In this document: in pieces, positions 1-6,107 of the stretch
Position numbering within the stretch: the stretch's first letter is position 1
Layout of the letters: the number at the start of each line of letters is the position of its first letter
Assembly: GCA_964438735.1 (NCBI GenBank)
Contig: CAYTLW010000112.1
Location: 1-25,637, forward strand
Length of the DNA: 25,637 bases
Direction: 5' to 3'
DNA from: CAYTLW01 sp964438735
GTDB taxonomy: Bacteria; Myxococcota_A; UBA9042
Made by a program: the position numbers and the translations under genes
The notes under the pieces: model-generated
What the model saw: only the letters and a program-made list of their open reading frames with translations
What the model was told of the DNA's origin: nothing
Databases searched by the model: none

Positions 1-362
1 TAGCTCACTTTTTTGGCCCACAGCTTGCACCACCCCTTCGGCGCAACCGGCCCCTTCAACACCTGGCAGCCACCGCAATCGGCGCCGCCGGCCGGCAACT
101 TGTAGAGCTGGCAGTTGTCGCAGGTCTTGTCCTTCTCGGGCGTGACGTCGGCGTACTGGTTGGTCGTGCGCAGCGCCTTGTCCGCATCGCTCAAGCCGCT
201 GACGTCATTGCAACCGCCGCCGCCACCGCCGCCACCGCCACCGGCGGCCTGCTTCTTCGGCTTGCCACACGCGGTCAGCACGGCGCCGCCGGCCATGGAC
301 AGAGCGCCGATGGAAAGGGCGTGCTTGAGGAAGTCGCGTCGGCTGGTCTCGTTCTGGCTCAT
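1..362 (-). CDS. Tat-exported high-potential iron-sulfur protein (HiPIP), lipoprotein form
   Basis: HiPIPs are small periplasmic [4Fe-4S] electron carriers. The 120 residues seen begin with a twin-arginine motif (RRDFLK, residues 8-13). A hydrophobic stretch follows, ending in a lipobox LTAC (Cys32), so the protein is probably a Tat-exported lipoprotein. Ten glycines (41-50) form a tether. The C-terminal half has the HiPIP ligand pattern: C81-x2-C84, a CGGC (C99 the likely third ligand) and GWC (C112) before KLW. Cys51 and Cys96 are extra. Start ATG at 362 has an AAGGA-like ribosome site 7 bases upstream. The last codon visible begins TA at the window edge, almost certainly the stop, so the gene is essentially complete. 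It is divergent from the dehydratase operon. The family assignment is strong; its redox partner is unknown. Confidence 0.88.
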   Translation of the reverse strand, partial: MSQNETSRRDFLKHALSIGALSMAGGAVLTACGKPKKQAAGGGGGGGGGGCNDVSGLSDADKALRTTNQYADVTPEKDKTCDNCQLYKLPAGGADCGGCQVLKGPVAPKGWCKLWAKKVS

Positions 363-384
363 GTCTGCATCCTTCAGATAACGA

Positions 385-406
385 GGGAGCGCTCACAGGC
401 GCTCCC
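385..406. repeat. Perfect 8-bp inverted repeat in the HiPIP leader
   Basis: GGGAGCGC (385-392) and GCGCTCCC (399-406) are exact inverted copies separated by a 6-base loop. On the minus strand the hairpin lies 23 bases upstream of the HiPIP start codon, so it would be in the 5' untranslated leader. There is no T-tract on either side, which argues against a simple intrinsic terminator. It may be an operator or an mRNA-stabilising or regulatory hairpin. The rest of the 237-base divergent gap (363-599) shows no promoter I would call. Confidence 0.5.
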
Positions 407-599
407 GGGGTCTCGCTGTCATGTTGGTCGACCGACGTGGGCGACCTCGGCGCCGAAGCTAGACGTCAATGGACCAGCAGGCAAGTTGGCGGGGGTAAAG
501 CCGGCGATTGTCCAACCCAATCGGACCGAATGGTCGCTATTTGTCGGTCCCACGGCGGGGCTCTGGTCGGCAACGAGCGGGTCGTCTACCATCGCCCGC

Positions 600-1718
600 G
601 TGAACCACGCCACCCCCGCGATCCCCGCGATCCCTTCCCGCCTGGAGGCGATCGCTGCGTATCGCGCTGAAGGTGGCCAGATCGCCGCAGTGTATCCCTA
701 CCACCAGCCGCGGGCGCTCTTTCGCGCCTTCGACATCCTGCCGGTGGAAGTGTGGGGACCGGCTGGCCGCGACCCGACGCCGGCGGACGCCCACGTGCAG
801 GCCTATGTCTGCACCATCGTGCGCTGTGGCCTGGCGCTGCAACTGTCGGGTGGGCTGGAAGAGGCCGACCTGCTGGTCGTGCCCCATGGCTGCGACTCCC
901 TGCAGGGCATGGGCAGCCTGCTGATCGACCTGCTGCCGCCGCGCCAGCCGGTGTTGACCATGTACCTGCCCCGCGGCGGCGCCGGACAGGGCACGCGATT
1001 CCTGGCTGATGAGCTGGCGGTCATGCGTTCGAAGCTGGCCGAGTTCACCGGCCACGAGCCTGATGACGACGCGATCATGGCCGCGGTGCTGCGCGAGGAG
1101 GAAGCCGATCGCCGATTCGCCGAGCTGCTGGCCACCCGGGAACGTGTGCGGCTGTCCGAAGGCGACTTCTATCGCCTGGTGCGCACGCGCGAGTACCTGC
1201 CGGCGGAGCGCTTCATCACCCTGGCCGACGAAGCGCTGGCGGCGCGCAGCGAAGAGGGCTGTGGCCGCATCCCGCTGGCGGTGAGCGGCATCCTGGCCGA
1301 ACCCATGGCATTGCTGGACGCCATCGCCGACAGCGGCGCCATGGTGGTGGCCGACGACCTGGCCGGCATCGGCCGGCGCTGCTACCCGCGAGGTGAGGGC
1401 GACGACCCCCTGCTGCGCCTGGCCGGCACATTGCTGGCCGCCCCGCCCTGCTCCACCCGCGGGGACGCCGTGGCCGCCCGGATCGATCATCTGGTGGGCC
1501 TGGTCCAGCGACGCAAGGCCCGGGGCGTGGTCTTCTACACGGTCAAGTTCTGCGAGCCGGAGCTCTTCTACCTGCCGCTGCTGCGCAAGGCGCTGGACGC
1601 TGCCAACGTGCCCACGGTGCACATCGAGGTCGACCTGACCGAGCAGCTGCCGCACCAGGCCATCACCCGCCTCGAAGCGCTGGTGGAGACCGTGGACCTG
1701 GCGGAGGCCGAGGGATGA
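600..1718 (+). CDS. 2-hydroxyacyl-CoA dehydratase family subunit (HgdB/BcrC-like, HGD-D family)
   Basis: This is the smaller of two FeS subunits of an ATP-dependent 2-hydroxyacyl-CoA dehydratase/benzoyl-CoA reductase type enzyme (372 aa; HgdB/BcrC-type subunits are of similar size). Family-like landmarks are a YPYHQPRALFRAFDILP stretch near the N terminus, YVCTIVR, PHGCDSLQG, VVADDLAGIGRR and KFCEPELFYLPLLRKAL near the C terminus. The Cys in YVC, HGCD and KFCE are the likely [4Fe-4S] ligands. As I recall the family, the N-terminal YPY segment and DDLA often carry Cys (fC.y, DDLC); both are missing here. Start GTG 600 is chosen because it gives a family-like N terminus; no clear ribosome site is visible and GTG 690 is an alternative. 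The stop is 10 bases before the next gene. The substrate cannot be read from sequence. Confidence 0.82.
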   Translation: MNHATPAIPAIPSRLEAIAAYRAEGGQIAAVYPYHQPRALFRAFDILPVEVWGPAGRDPTPADAHVQAYVCTIVRCGLALQLSGGLEEADLLVVPHGCDSLQGMGSLLIDLLPPRQPVLTMYLPRGGAGQGTRFLADELAVMRSKLAEFTGHEPDDDAIMAAVLREEEADRRFAELLATRERVRLSEGDFYRLVRTREYLPAERFITLADEALAARSEEGCGRIPLAVSGILAEPMALLDAIADSGAMVVADDLAGIGRRCYPRGEGDDPLLRLAGTLLAAPPCSTRGDAVAARIDHLVGLVQRRKARGVVFYTVKFCEPELFYLPLLRKALDAANVPTVHIEVDLTEQLPHQAITRLEALVETVDLAEAEG

Positions 1719-1728
1719 AGAGGTCGCC

Positions 1729-3054
1729 ATGAGCCTGGTCGCCCGCGCCAAATACCACGGCGGCTATTCCGTCTTCGGCCGCGCCCTGCTGCGCGCCGAG
1801 CGAATTCGTTCGGAGCGGCAGCTGGCCAAGCCGGGCTTCTGGCGCAGCGAGCACCAGGCTCCGCCCCTGAACGTCGCACCGCGACTCAAGGAGTTGATCA
1901 GCCGGCACTACCTCAAGGGACGTTTCGCCGAGGGCGCGCGCAAGGTCGCCTGGGTCACCTCCGGCGCGCCCATCGAGTTCCTCACCGCGCTGGACTACTT
2001 CCTCATCTACCCGGAAAACCACGCCGCCGTCTGCGGCATCCGTCGCACCGCCGAGGAGCTCTGTGGCGTCGCCGAGGACGCCGGCTGGTCGCGCGATACC
2101 TGCTCCTACGCCCGCACGGACTTCGGCGCCATGCTCTCGGGACGTACGCCGGTGGGCAAACTGCCGGCGCCCGACCTGCTGGTCTGCTGTACCAACATCT
2201 GCCAGACGGTCCTGTTCTGGTACCGGGTGCTCGCAGACCACTTCAAGGTCCCGCTGGTGGTCATCGACACACCTTTCGTCTACCGCAAGGTGGGCGACCA
2301 CGACACGGCGTTCGTGCAGCGACAGCTCGAAGAGGGCATCGCTGTGGCCGAACGGGTGGCCGAGCGCGACATGGACATGGCGCGCCTGCGGCAGGTGACC
2401 GTGGCCGCACGCGACGCGGTGAAGCTGTGGAGCGAGGTGATGGCTCGGGGCGCCCACAAGCCGGCGCCCTTGACCGCCTTCGACCAGTTCATCCACATGG
2501 CGCCCATCGTCGAGATGCGCGGCCAGGCGTTCACGGTCGAATACTACCGGGCGATGCTCGCCGAGCTGGACGAACGCATCGAAAAAGGCGTCGGCGCGCT
2601 CAAGGAAGAACGAAGGCGTCTGGTCTGGGATAACCTGCCCGTCTGGCATCGCCTCAGCTGGCTGTCCAAGCGCCTGGCGGCGCGCGGTGTGGCCCTGGTG
2701 GCGTCGACCTATACCAACGCCTGGGGCGAACTGGCCGAGCTGATCGACCCGGATCGGCCGCTGGAGTCGGCCGCCGCCTGCTACATCCACCCGATCCTCA
2801 ACCTGGGCACGGGCCGCAAGCTCGACACCATCAAGCGACTGGTCCTGGATTTCGACGCCGACGGCGTGATCCTGCACTCCGACCGCAGCTGCAAACCCTA
2901 CTCCATCGGTCAGGTCGATCAGCGCGCCCGCCTGGCCAGCGAGATCGGCGCCCCATCCTTGCTGCTGGAGGCCGACCACAACGATCCGCGCGCCTTCTCC
3001 GAGGAGCAGGCCACGGCCCGGCTGGACGCCTTCCTGGAGATCCTGGACGCATGA
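1729..3054 (+). CDS. 2-hydroxyacyl-CoA dehydratase family subunit (HgdA/BcrB-like, HGD-D family)
   Basis: This is the larger partner subunit (441 aa) of the same enzyme, expected to bind its own [4Fe-4S] cluster. Recognisable segments are TSGAPIEFLTALDYFLIYPENHAA (N-terminal; longer family stretch), CSYARTDFG, CCTNICQTVLFW, STYTNAWGEL, DGVILHSDRSCKPYSIGQ and a C-terminal EADHNDPRAF...EQATARLDAFLEIL. The Cys in CSYAR, CTNIC and RSCKP are the expected cluster ligands. It starts 10 bases after the smaller subunit and its stop overlaps the activase start by 4 bases (ATGA). The two subunits and one activase are therefore translationally linked. Type I benzoyl-CoA reductases carry two different activase subunits; with only one here, a 2-hydroxyacyl-CoA dehydratase-like enzyme is the more economical reading. 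Confidence 0.85.
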   Translation: MSLVARAKYHGGYSVFGRALLRAERIRSERQLAKPGFWRSEHQAPPLNVAPRLKELISRHYLKGRFAEGARKVAWVTSGAPIEFLTALDYFLIYPENHAAVCGIRRTAEELCGVAEDAGWSRDTCSYARTDFGAMLSGRTPVGKLPAPDLLVCCTNICQTVLFWYRVLADHFKVPLVVIDTPFVYRKVGDHDTAFVQRQLEEGIAVAERVAERDMDMARLRQVTVAARDAVKLWSEVMARGAHKPAPLTAFDQFIHMAPIVEMRGQAFTVEYYRAMLAELDERIEKGVGALKEERRRLVWDNLPVWHRLSWLSKRLAARGVALVASTYTNAWGELAELIDPDRPLESAAACYIHPILNLGTGRKLDTIKRLVLDFDADGVILHSDRSCKPYSIGQVDQRARLASEIGAPSLLLEADHNDPRAFSEEQATARLDAFLEILDA

Positions 3055-3836
3055 GCGACGCCGCCCTGCTGGGCATCGGTATCGACGCCGGCTCAACCAC
3101 CACCAAGGTCGTGGCCGTGGACGCCGCGGGCACCCTGCGCTGGCATCGCCTCGAACCCACCGATCCGCGCATGGAACAGCAGACCACGCGCCTGCTCGCC
3201 GAAGCACGCCAGGTGGCCGGCGACGACGTCCTGCCCGCCGTGGCCACCGGCTATGGCCGCGCCCTGGTCAGCGGCGCCGATCGCAAGGTCACCGAGATCA
3301 CCTGCCACGCCCGCGGTGTGCATCGGGCGCTGGGACGCGGCGGCACCCTGGTCGATATCGGCGGCCAGGACTCCAAGATCGTGCGCATCACCGACGCCGG
3401 CCGGGTCGAGCACTTCGCCATGAACGATAAATGCGCCGCCGGCACCGGGCGCTTCCTGGAGGTCGTCGCCGGCCGCTTGGGCTACGACCTGGACAAGCTG
3501 AGCGCCGAAGCCCTGGCCGCCGACGGCGAGGTGGCCATCTCGAGCACATGCACGGTGTTCGCCGAGTCCGAGATGATCTCGCTCATCGCCCGCGGGCACC
3601 CGGTGGAACACATCGTGCGCGGCCTGGTGCGCTCCCTGGTCAAGCGCGTCTCGGCCCTGGCCCGCTCCACGGGTGTGCACGCGCCCCTGATGATCTCCGG
3701 CGGCGTGGCCCACAGCGCGGCGGTGCGCACCTTCCTTGGCGAAGAGCTGAAACTGCCGGTGGAACTGCCGCCGCAACCGCAGCTGATGGGCGCATACGGG
3801 GCGGCGCTCATCGCCCTGGGCAAACGAAAGGCCTGA
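3051..3836 (+). CDS. Acyl-CoA dehydratase activase (HgdC-like, BadF/BadG/BcrA/BcrD ATPase family)
   Basis: This is an ASKHA-fold ATPase that binds one [4Fe-4S] cluster between two subunits of a homodimer and injects a low-potential electron into the dehydratase at the cost of ATP. Its 261 residues match HgdC in length. Motifs in order are GIDAGSTTTK (ATP phosphate binding, near residue 10), VATGYGR, DIGGQDSK, MNDKCAAGTGRF with Cys128, SSTCTVFAESE with Cys167, and GGVA...LMGAYGAAL. The two Cys sit almost exactly where HgdC has its cluster ligands. The ATG overlaps the upstream stop by 4 bases. It is the last gene of the operon and converges on a lipoprotein gene 12 bases downstream. The enzyme class is very oxygen sensitive, implying anaerobic growth phases. 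Confidence 0.93.
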   Translation: MSDAALLGIGIDAGSTTTKVVAVDAAGTLRWHRLEPTDPRMEQQTTRLLAEARQVAGDDVLPAVATGYGRALVSGADRKVTEITCHARGVHRALGRGGTLVDIGGQDSKIVRITDAGRVEHFAMNDKCAAGTGRFLEVVAGRLGYDLDKLSAEALAADGEVAISSTCTVFAESEMISLIARGHPVEHIVRGLVRSLVKRVSALARSTGVHAPLMISGGVAHSAAVRTFLGEELKLPVELPPQPQLMGAYGAALIALGKRKA

Positions 3837-3863
3837 TCGGCCGGGCGCCTACTCGCAGGCCTT
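3828..3863. terminator. Inverted repeat between convergent genes, possible bidirectional terminator
   Basis: AAGGCCTG (3828-3835) and CAGGCCTT (3856-3863) are perfect inverted copies bracketing the 12-base gap between two convergent genes. The loop is 20 bases and there is no good T-tract, so the call rests on position and symmetry only. Confidence 0.3.
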
Positions 3864-4667
3864 GTCGTTGTGGCTGCCATCCCAACAGGCCTTGGCGCCG
3901 CCGTTGTAATTGGGCACCTGCAACCAGCCGACGCCCGTGTGCACGTCGATCTCGGCGCTGTAGTCGAGCTTGGCGTCAGCGTCGTGCACGTCCACCGACA
4001 GGGCGTCGCCATCCCGCTCGTAGGCGATGACGTCGTTGGCGTCCTTGTGGCCGTCCGTGCGCTTGTTGGTGAAGGTCAGCTTGCGATGGGTGGCGTCGGT
4101 GACCTGCCAGTCGATGTGCACGAAGGTCTTGTCATCCTGCTTGATGTCGGGGTTGTAGAACTGCCAATAGCCCTTGCGCTTGCCGAACTCGAAGTGGCCC
4201 GTGTACCACAGGAAGTTGTCTATCTTCAGCTTGCAGCTCACGCCCTTGCAGGTCACCCGCATCTCCAGTTCGAGGGTGTTGCCGGTCTTGGCGTTGCCCT
4301 CGAACCAGCCGGTGAGCTCGGCCGTGAATCGCTTCGCGGCGTTGCCGGCGGTGATCGACCACGTCCACTTGCCGTCGGCGAAGGTGGGCTCCGTGCTCAG
4401 GGCCGCGGCGAAGACCAGGCGCGGGCTGGCCAGGGCGAGCAGGATCGAGGTGTTCAACCAGGTCACGCGAAAGGCCGCCTGGTTGAAGTTCTTCTTGCTT
4501 CCCGTGTCGTCTGCTTTGTCGGTCTTGCCGCTGGACGAGAACGCCGCGATGTCCATGGACATGGACTCACCCGGCGGCAGCTCGGGACCCTCCTCGGCGG
4601 CCTGGCAGGCGGCCAGGGTGGAAGAAGCGAGCACAACGCAAAGAAGAGCGGACAGCGAGCGGGTCAT
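3849..4667 (-). CDS. Lipoprotein of unknown function
   Basis: This is a 272-residue protein with a classical lipoprotein signal: MTRSLSALL hydrophobic core and lipobox TLAAC with Cys21. The first 50 mature residues are polar and low complexity. The rest (about 65-265) is rich in Trp, Tyr and Thr, with alternating segments such as KWTWSITAG, LELEMRVTC and GHFEFGKRKGYWQFY. This suggests a beta-sandwich or small-barrel fold facing the periplasm. Four Cys lie outside the signal and lipobox: a CKGVSC pair and two near the C terminus (CWD, ACE), possibly disulfides. The start ATG has a GGAGG ribosome site 5 bases upstream. An upstream in-frame extension lacks a signal peptide and was rejected. I do not recognise the family. 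The gene is divergent from the membrane protein at 4835. Confidence 0.75.
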   Translation of the reverse strand: MTRSLSALLCVVLASSTLAACQAAEEGPELPPGESMSMDIAAFSSSGKTDKADDTGSKKNFNQAAFRVTWLNTSILLALASPRLVFAAALSTEPTFADGKWTWSITAGNAAKRFTAELTGWFEGNAKTGNTLELEMRVTCKGVSCKLKIDNFLWYTGHFEFGKRKGYWQFYNPDIKQDDKTFVHIDWQVTDATHRKLTFTNKRTDGHKDANDVIAYERDGDALSVDVHDADAKLDYSAEIDVHTGVGWLQVPNYNGGAKACWDGSHNDKACE

Positions 4668-4705
4668 CGGGGCCTCCAGGATTCGTTCAAATCGCGCCGG
4701 GATCG

Positions 4706-4733
4706 AAGGTACGCCTACGTCCTGCACGGTCAA
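4706..4733 (-). promoter_or_regulatory. Possible sigma70-type promoter for the unknown lipoprotein
   Basis: Reading the minus strand, TTGACC (4733-4728) is followed after 16 bases by TACCTT (4711-4706). The -35 box matches 5 of 6 consensus bases; the -10 box matches only 3 of 6. It lies about 40 bases upstream of the start codon at 4667. The match is suggestive only. Confidence 0.3.
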
Positions 4734-4834
4734 GTACACGCTGCTGACGCGGGTCGGGGGCGATTTCTTCAACTTCTGGCGGCCCTGCGGCACCCGTGCC
4801 ACTTTTGAGTCGTTATTCGCCTGGGAGGCGCTCC

Positions 4835-5698
4835 ATGGCCTTTTTGGACAATCCACTCGTTCTGCCCGCCAAGACCGGCCTCTCCGCCGGTCTCGCCTGG
4901 GCGCTCTGCGACGCGCTCGATATCCCCGACCCCGTCTCCGCCGCGTTCGTCGCCGTCGTGTGCACCTCGCCCACCGTGCTCTCCGGCCTCAAGCGCGCCT
5001 TTGACCAGGGCGTGGGCAGCATCGCTGGCGCCGTGCTGGCGATCGCGGTCACGTTCGCGCCCCTGCCGGACTGGCTGGCGCTCACCATCGGGGTGGGCGG
5101 CGCGGTGGCCCTGGTCCGGGCCATTGGTTTTGCGGCCGGCTATCCGGTGGCCGCCTTCACCGCCATCTACATGTATCTGGTGCCCTTTGGTGGCCCCTTC
5201 GAGACCGCGTGGGTGCGCATCGCGGCCATCATCGCCGGCGCGACCGCCGCGATCGCCGTCAACACCGCCATGTCGGCGGTCTTCTATCGGCGCCTCTTCG
5301 CCCGTCGACTGCGCCTGGCGGCGGACGATCTCGCCGAACATCTCGAACAGCTCGACGACAAGGATCCCGAGCGCCTGCTGGAGGTCTTTCCCGTATTGGC
5401 CATGCTCACCTCTGAGCTCGCCGACGCCGACAGCGAGCTCTTCCTGCGCCGATCGCAGCGCCAGACAGAAGAGGTGAGCCGGCTGCGCCAGCAGGTCCGC
5501 GCCTTGACCAGAGTGGCTCACTTCGCGCGCGACCTGACCCTGACTGTCGAGGAGCATGGCGTGCCCCTGCGCGACTCCGACAAGGCCCTCTTCGCCCACG
5601 CAGCCGCCCGCTTGCGTGGTCAATCGGCCGACGAAATCGACGTGTCTGGAGAGATCAGCACGCGCCTGCTGGCGGCCCTGGATCGCTGGCGCGGTTGA
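4835..5698 (+). CDS. Aromatic acid exporter (ArAE/FUSC)-like integral membrane protein
   Basis: This is a 287-residue inner-membrane protein. The N-terminal half (about residues 10-155) holds several hydrophobic helices, including AAFVAVVCTSP, SIAGAVLAIAVTFAPL, LALTIGVGGAVALVRAIGF and IAAIIAGATAAIAVNTAMSAVF. This arrangement resembles the ArAE_1/FUSC family, whose studied members export aromatic carboxylates. The C-terminal half (about 160-287) is soluble, charged and strongly helical (LAADDLAEHLEQLDD, then RRSQRQTEEVSRLRQQV), probably a cytoplasmic coiled-coil domain. Start ATG 4835 follows GGGAGG at 4822-4827. The family call comes from layout rather than a diagnostic residue. It is not in an operon with its neighbours; any link to the nearby acyl-CoA dehydratase is speculative. 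Confidence 0.65.
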   Translation: MAFLDNPLVLPAKTGLSAGLAWALCDALDIPDPVSAAFVAVVCTSPTVLSGLKRAFDQGVGSIAGAVLAIAVTFAPLPDWLALTIGVGGAVALVRAIGFAAGYPVAAFTAIYMYLVPFGGPFETAWVRIAAIIAGATAAIAVNTAMSAVFYRRLFARRLRLAADDLAEHLEQLDDKDPERLLEVFPVLAMLTSELADADSELFLRRSQRQTEEVSRLRQQVRALTRVAHFARDLTLTVEEHGVPLRDSDKALFAHAAARLRGQSADEIDVSGEISTRLLAALDRWRG

Positions 5699-5831
5699 GC
5701 GTCTCTGCGGCGCCGGATCGCCGACGTAGTTGAGCCTCCCGGCGGCCGCCAGATCCTGCTATCCTTGGTTCGGACATCCCCCTGTCTTATCCACCCCCCG
5801 TCTCACCCGAGCGGGACGACGCAGGTGAACC

Positions 5832-6095
5832 ATGGCGCCGAAATCGCTGGCCGATCGCTGTTCTTTTTTGTCGGTCATGGTCGTGCCGGGTCTGCTGGCC
5901 CTGGGCGGGGTGGCCATGGGCTGCGAAGCCCAGCCCGACACGGATCAGGGCATCGAGACCGACCTGGGTGCACAGGACATCGGCCTGCAGGACATCAGCG
6001 TCGAAGACCTGGGCGGCGAGCCGGATCTGGGCACGACCGACGAGCCCGAGGTGGTGGACGCGGTCGAGGACCTGGGCGAGGAGCCCATCGCCTGA
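5832..6095 (+). CDS. 5' fragment of the giant Cys-rich/NHL lipoprotein gene (signal peptide and acidic linker)
   Basis: This reading frame encodes 87 residues: a lipoprotein signal with lipobox VAMGC (Cys31), then a very acidic Asp/Glu-rich linker (about 35-87) typical of the tether of large surface lipoproteins. It ends at TGA 6093-6095. The frame continues beyond this stop with no frameshift: only four codons separate it from the ATG of the 2869-codon frame at 6108, and that frame has no signal peptide of its own. The simplest reading is that both are one gene (5832-14717) broken by a single nonsense codon or a base error. The ribosome site (AGG before GAACC) is weak but acceptable. As it stands, translation would give only a short acidic lipopeptide. 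Confidence 0.75.
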   Translation: MAPKSLADRCSFLSVMVVPGLLALGGVAMGCEAQPDTDQGIETDLGAQDIGLQDISVEDLGGEPDLGTTDEPEVVDAVEDLGEEPIA

Positions 6096-6107
6096 CCGGG
6101 CGGGCCC

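Noticed and set aside
115..381. Poly-proline 88-codon + strand frame
   Set aside because: The prolines are the antisense of the glycine tether of the HiPIP gene, which has complete family motifs.
1663..3207. 514-codon minus-strand frame over the dehydratase genes
   Set aside because: It lies across two well-supported, overlapping sense genes with family motifs; the antisense product has none.
4668..4856. Longer start for the minus-strand lipoprotein at 4667
   Set aside because: The extension is polar and would bury the lipoprotein signal. ATG 4667 has a GGAGG site and a perfect signal peptide.
5699..5831. Sigma70 promoter before the giant gene (TTGAGC at 5730 and TATCCT at 5760)
   Set aside because: The two boxes are 24 bases apart, too far for a normal promoter. 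No better pair was seen in the 133-base gap.
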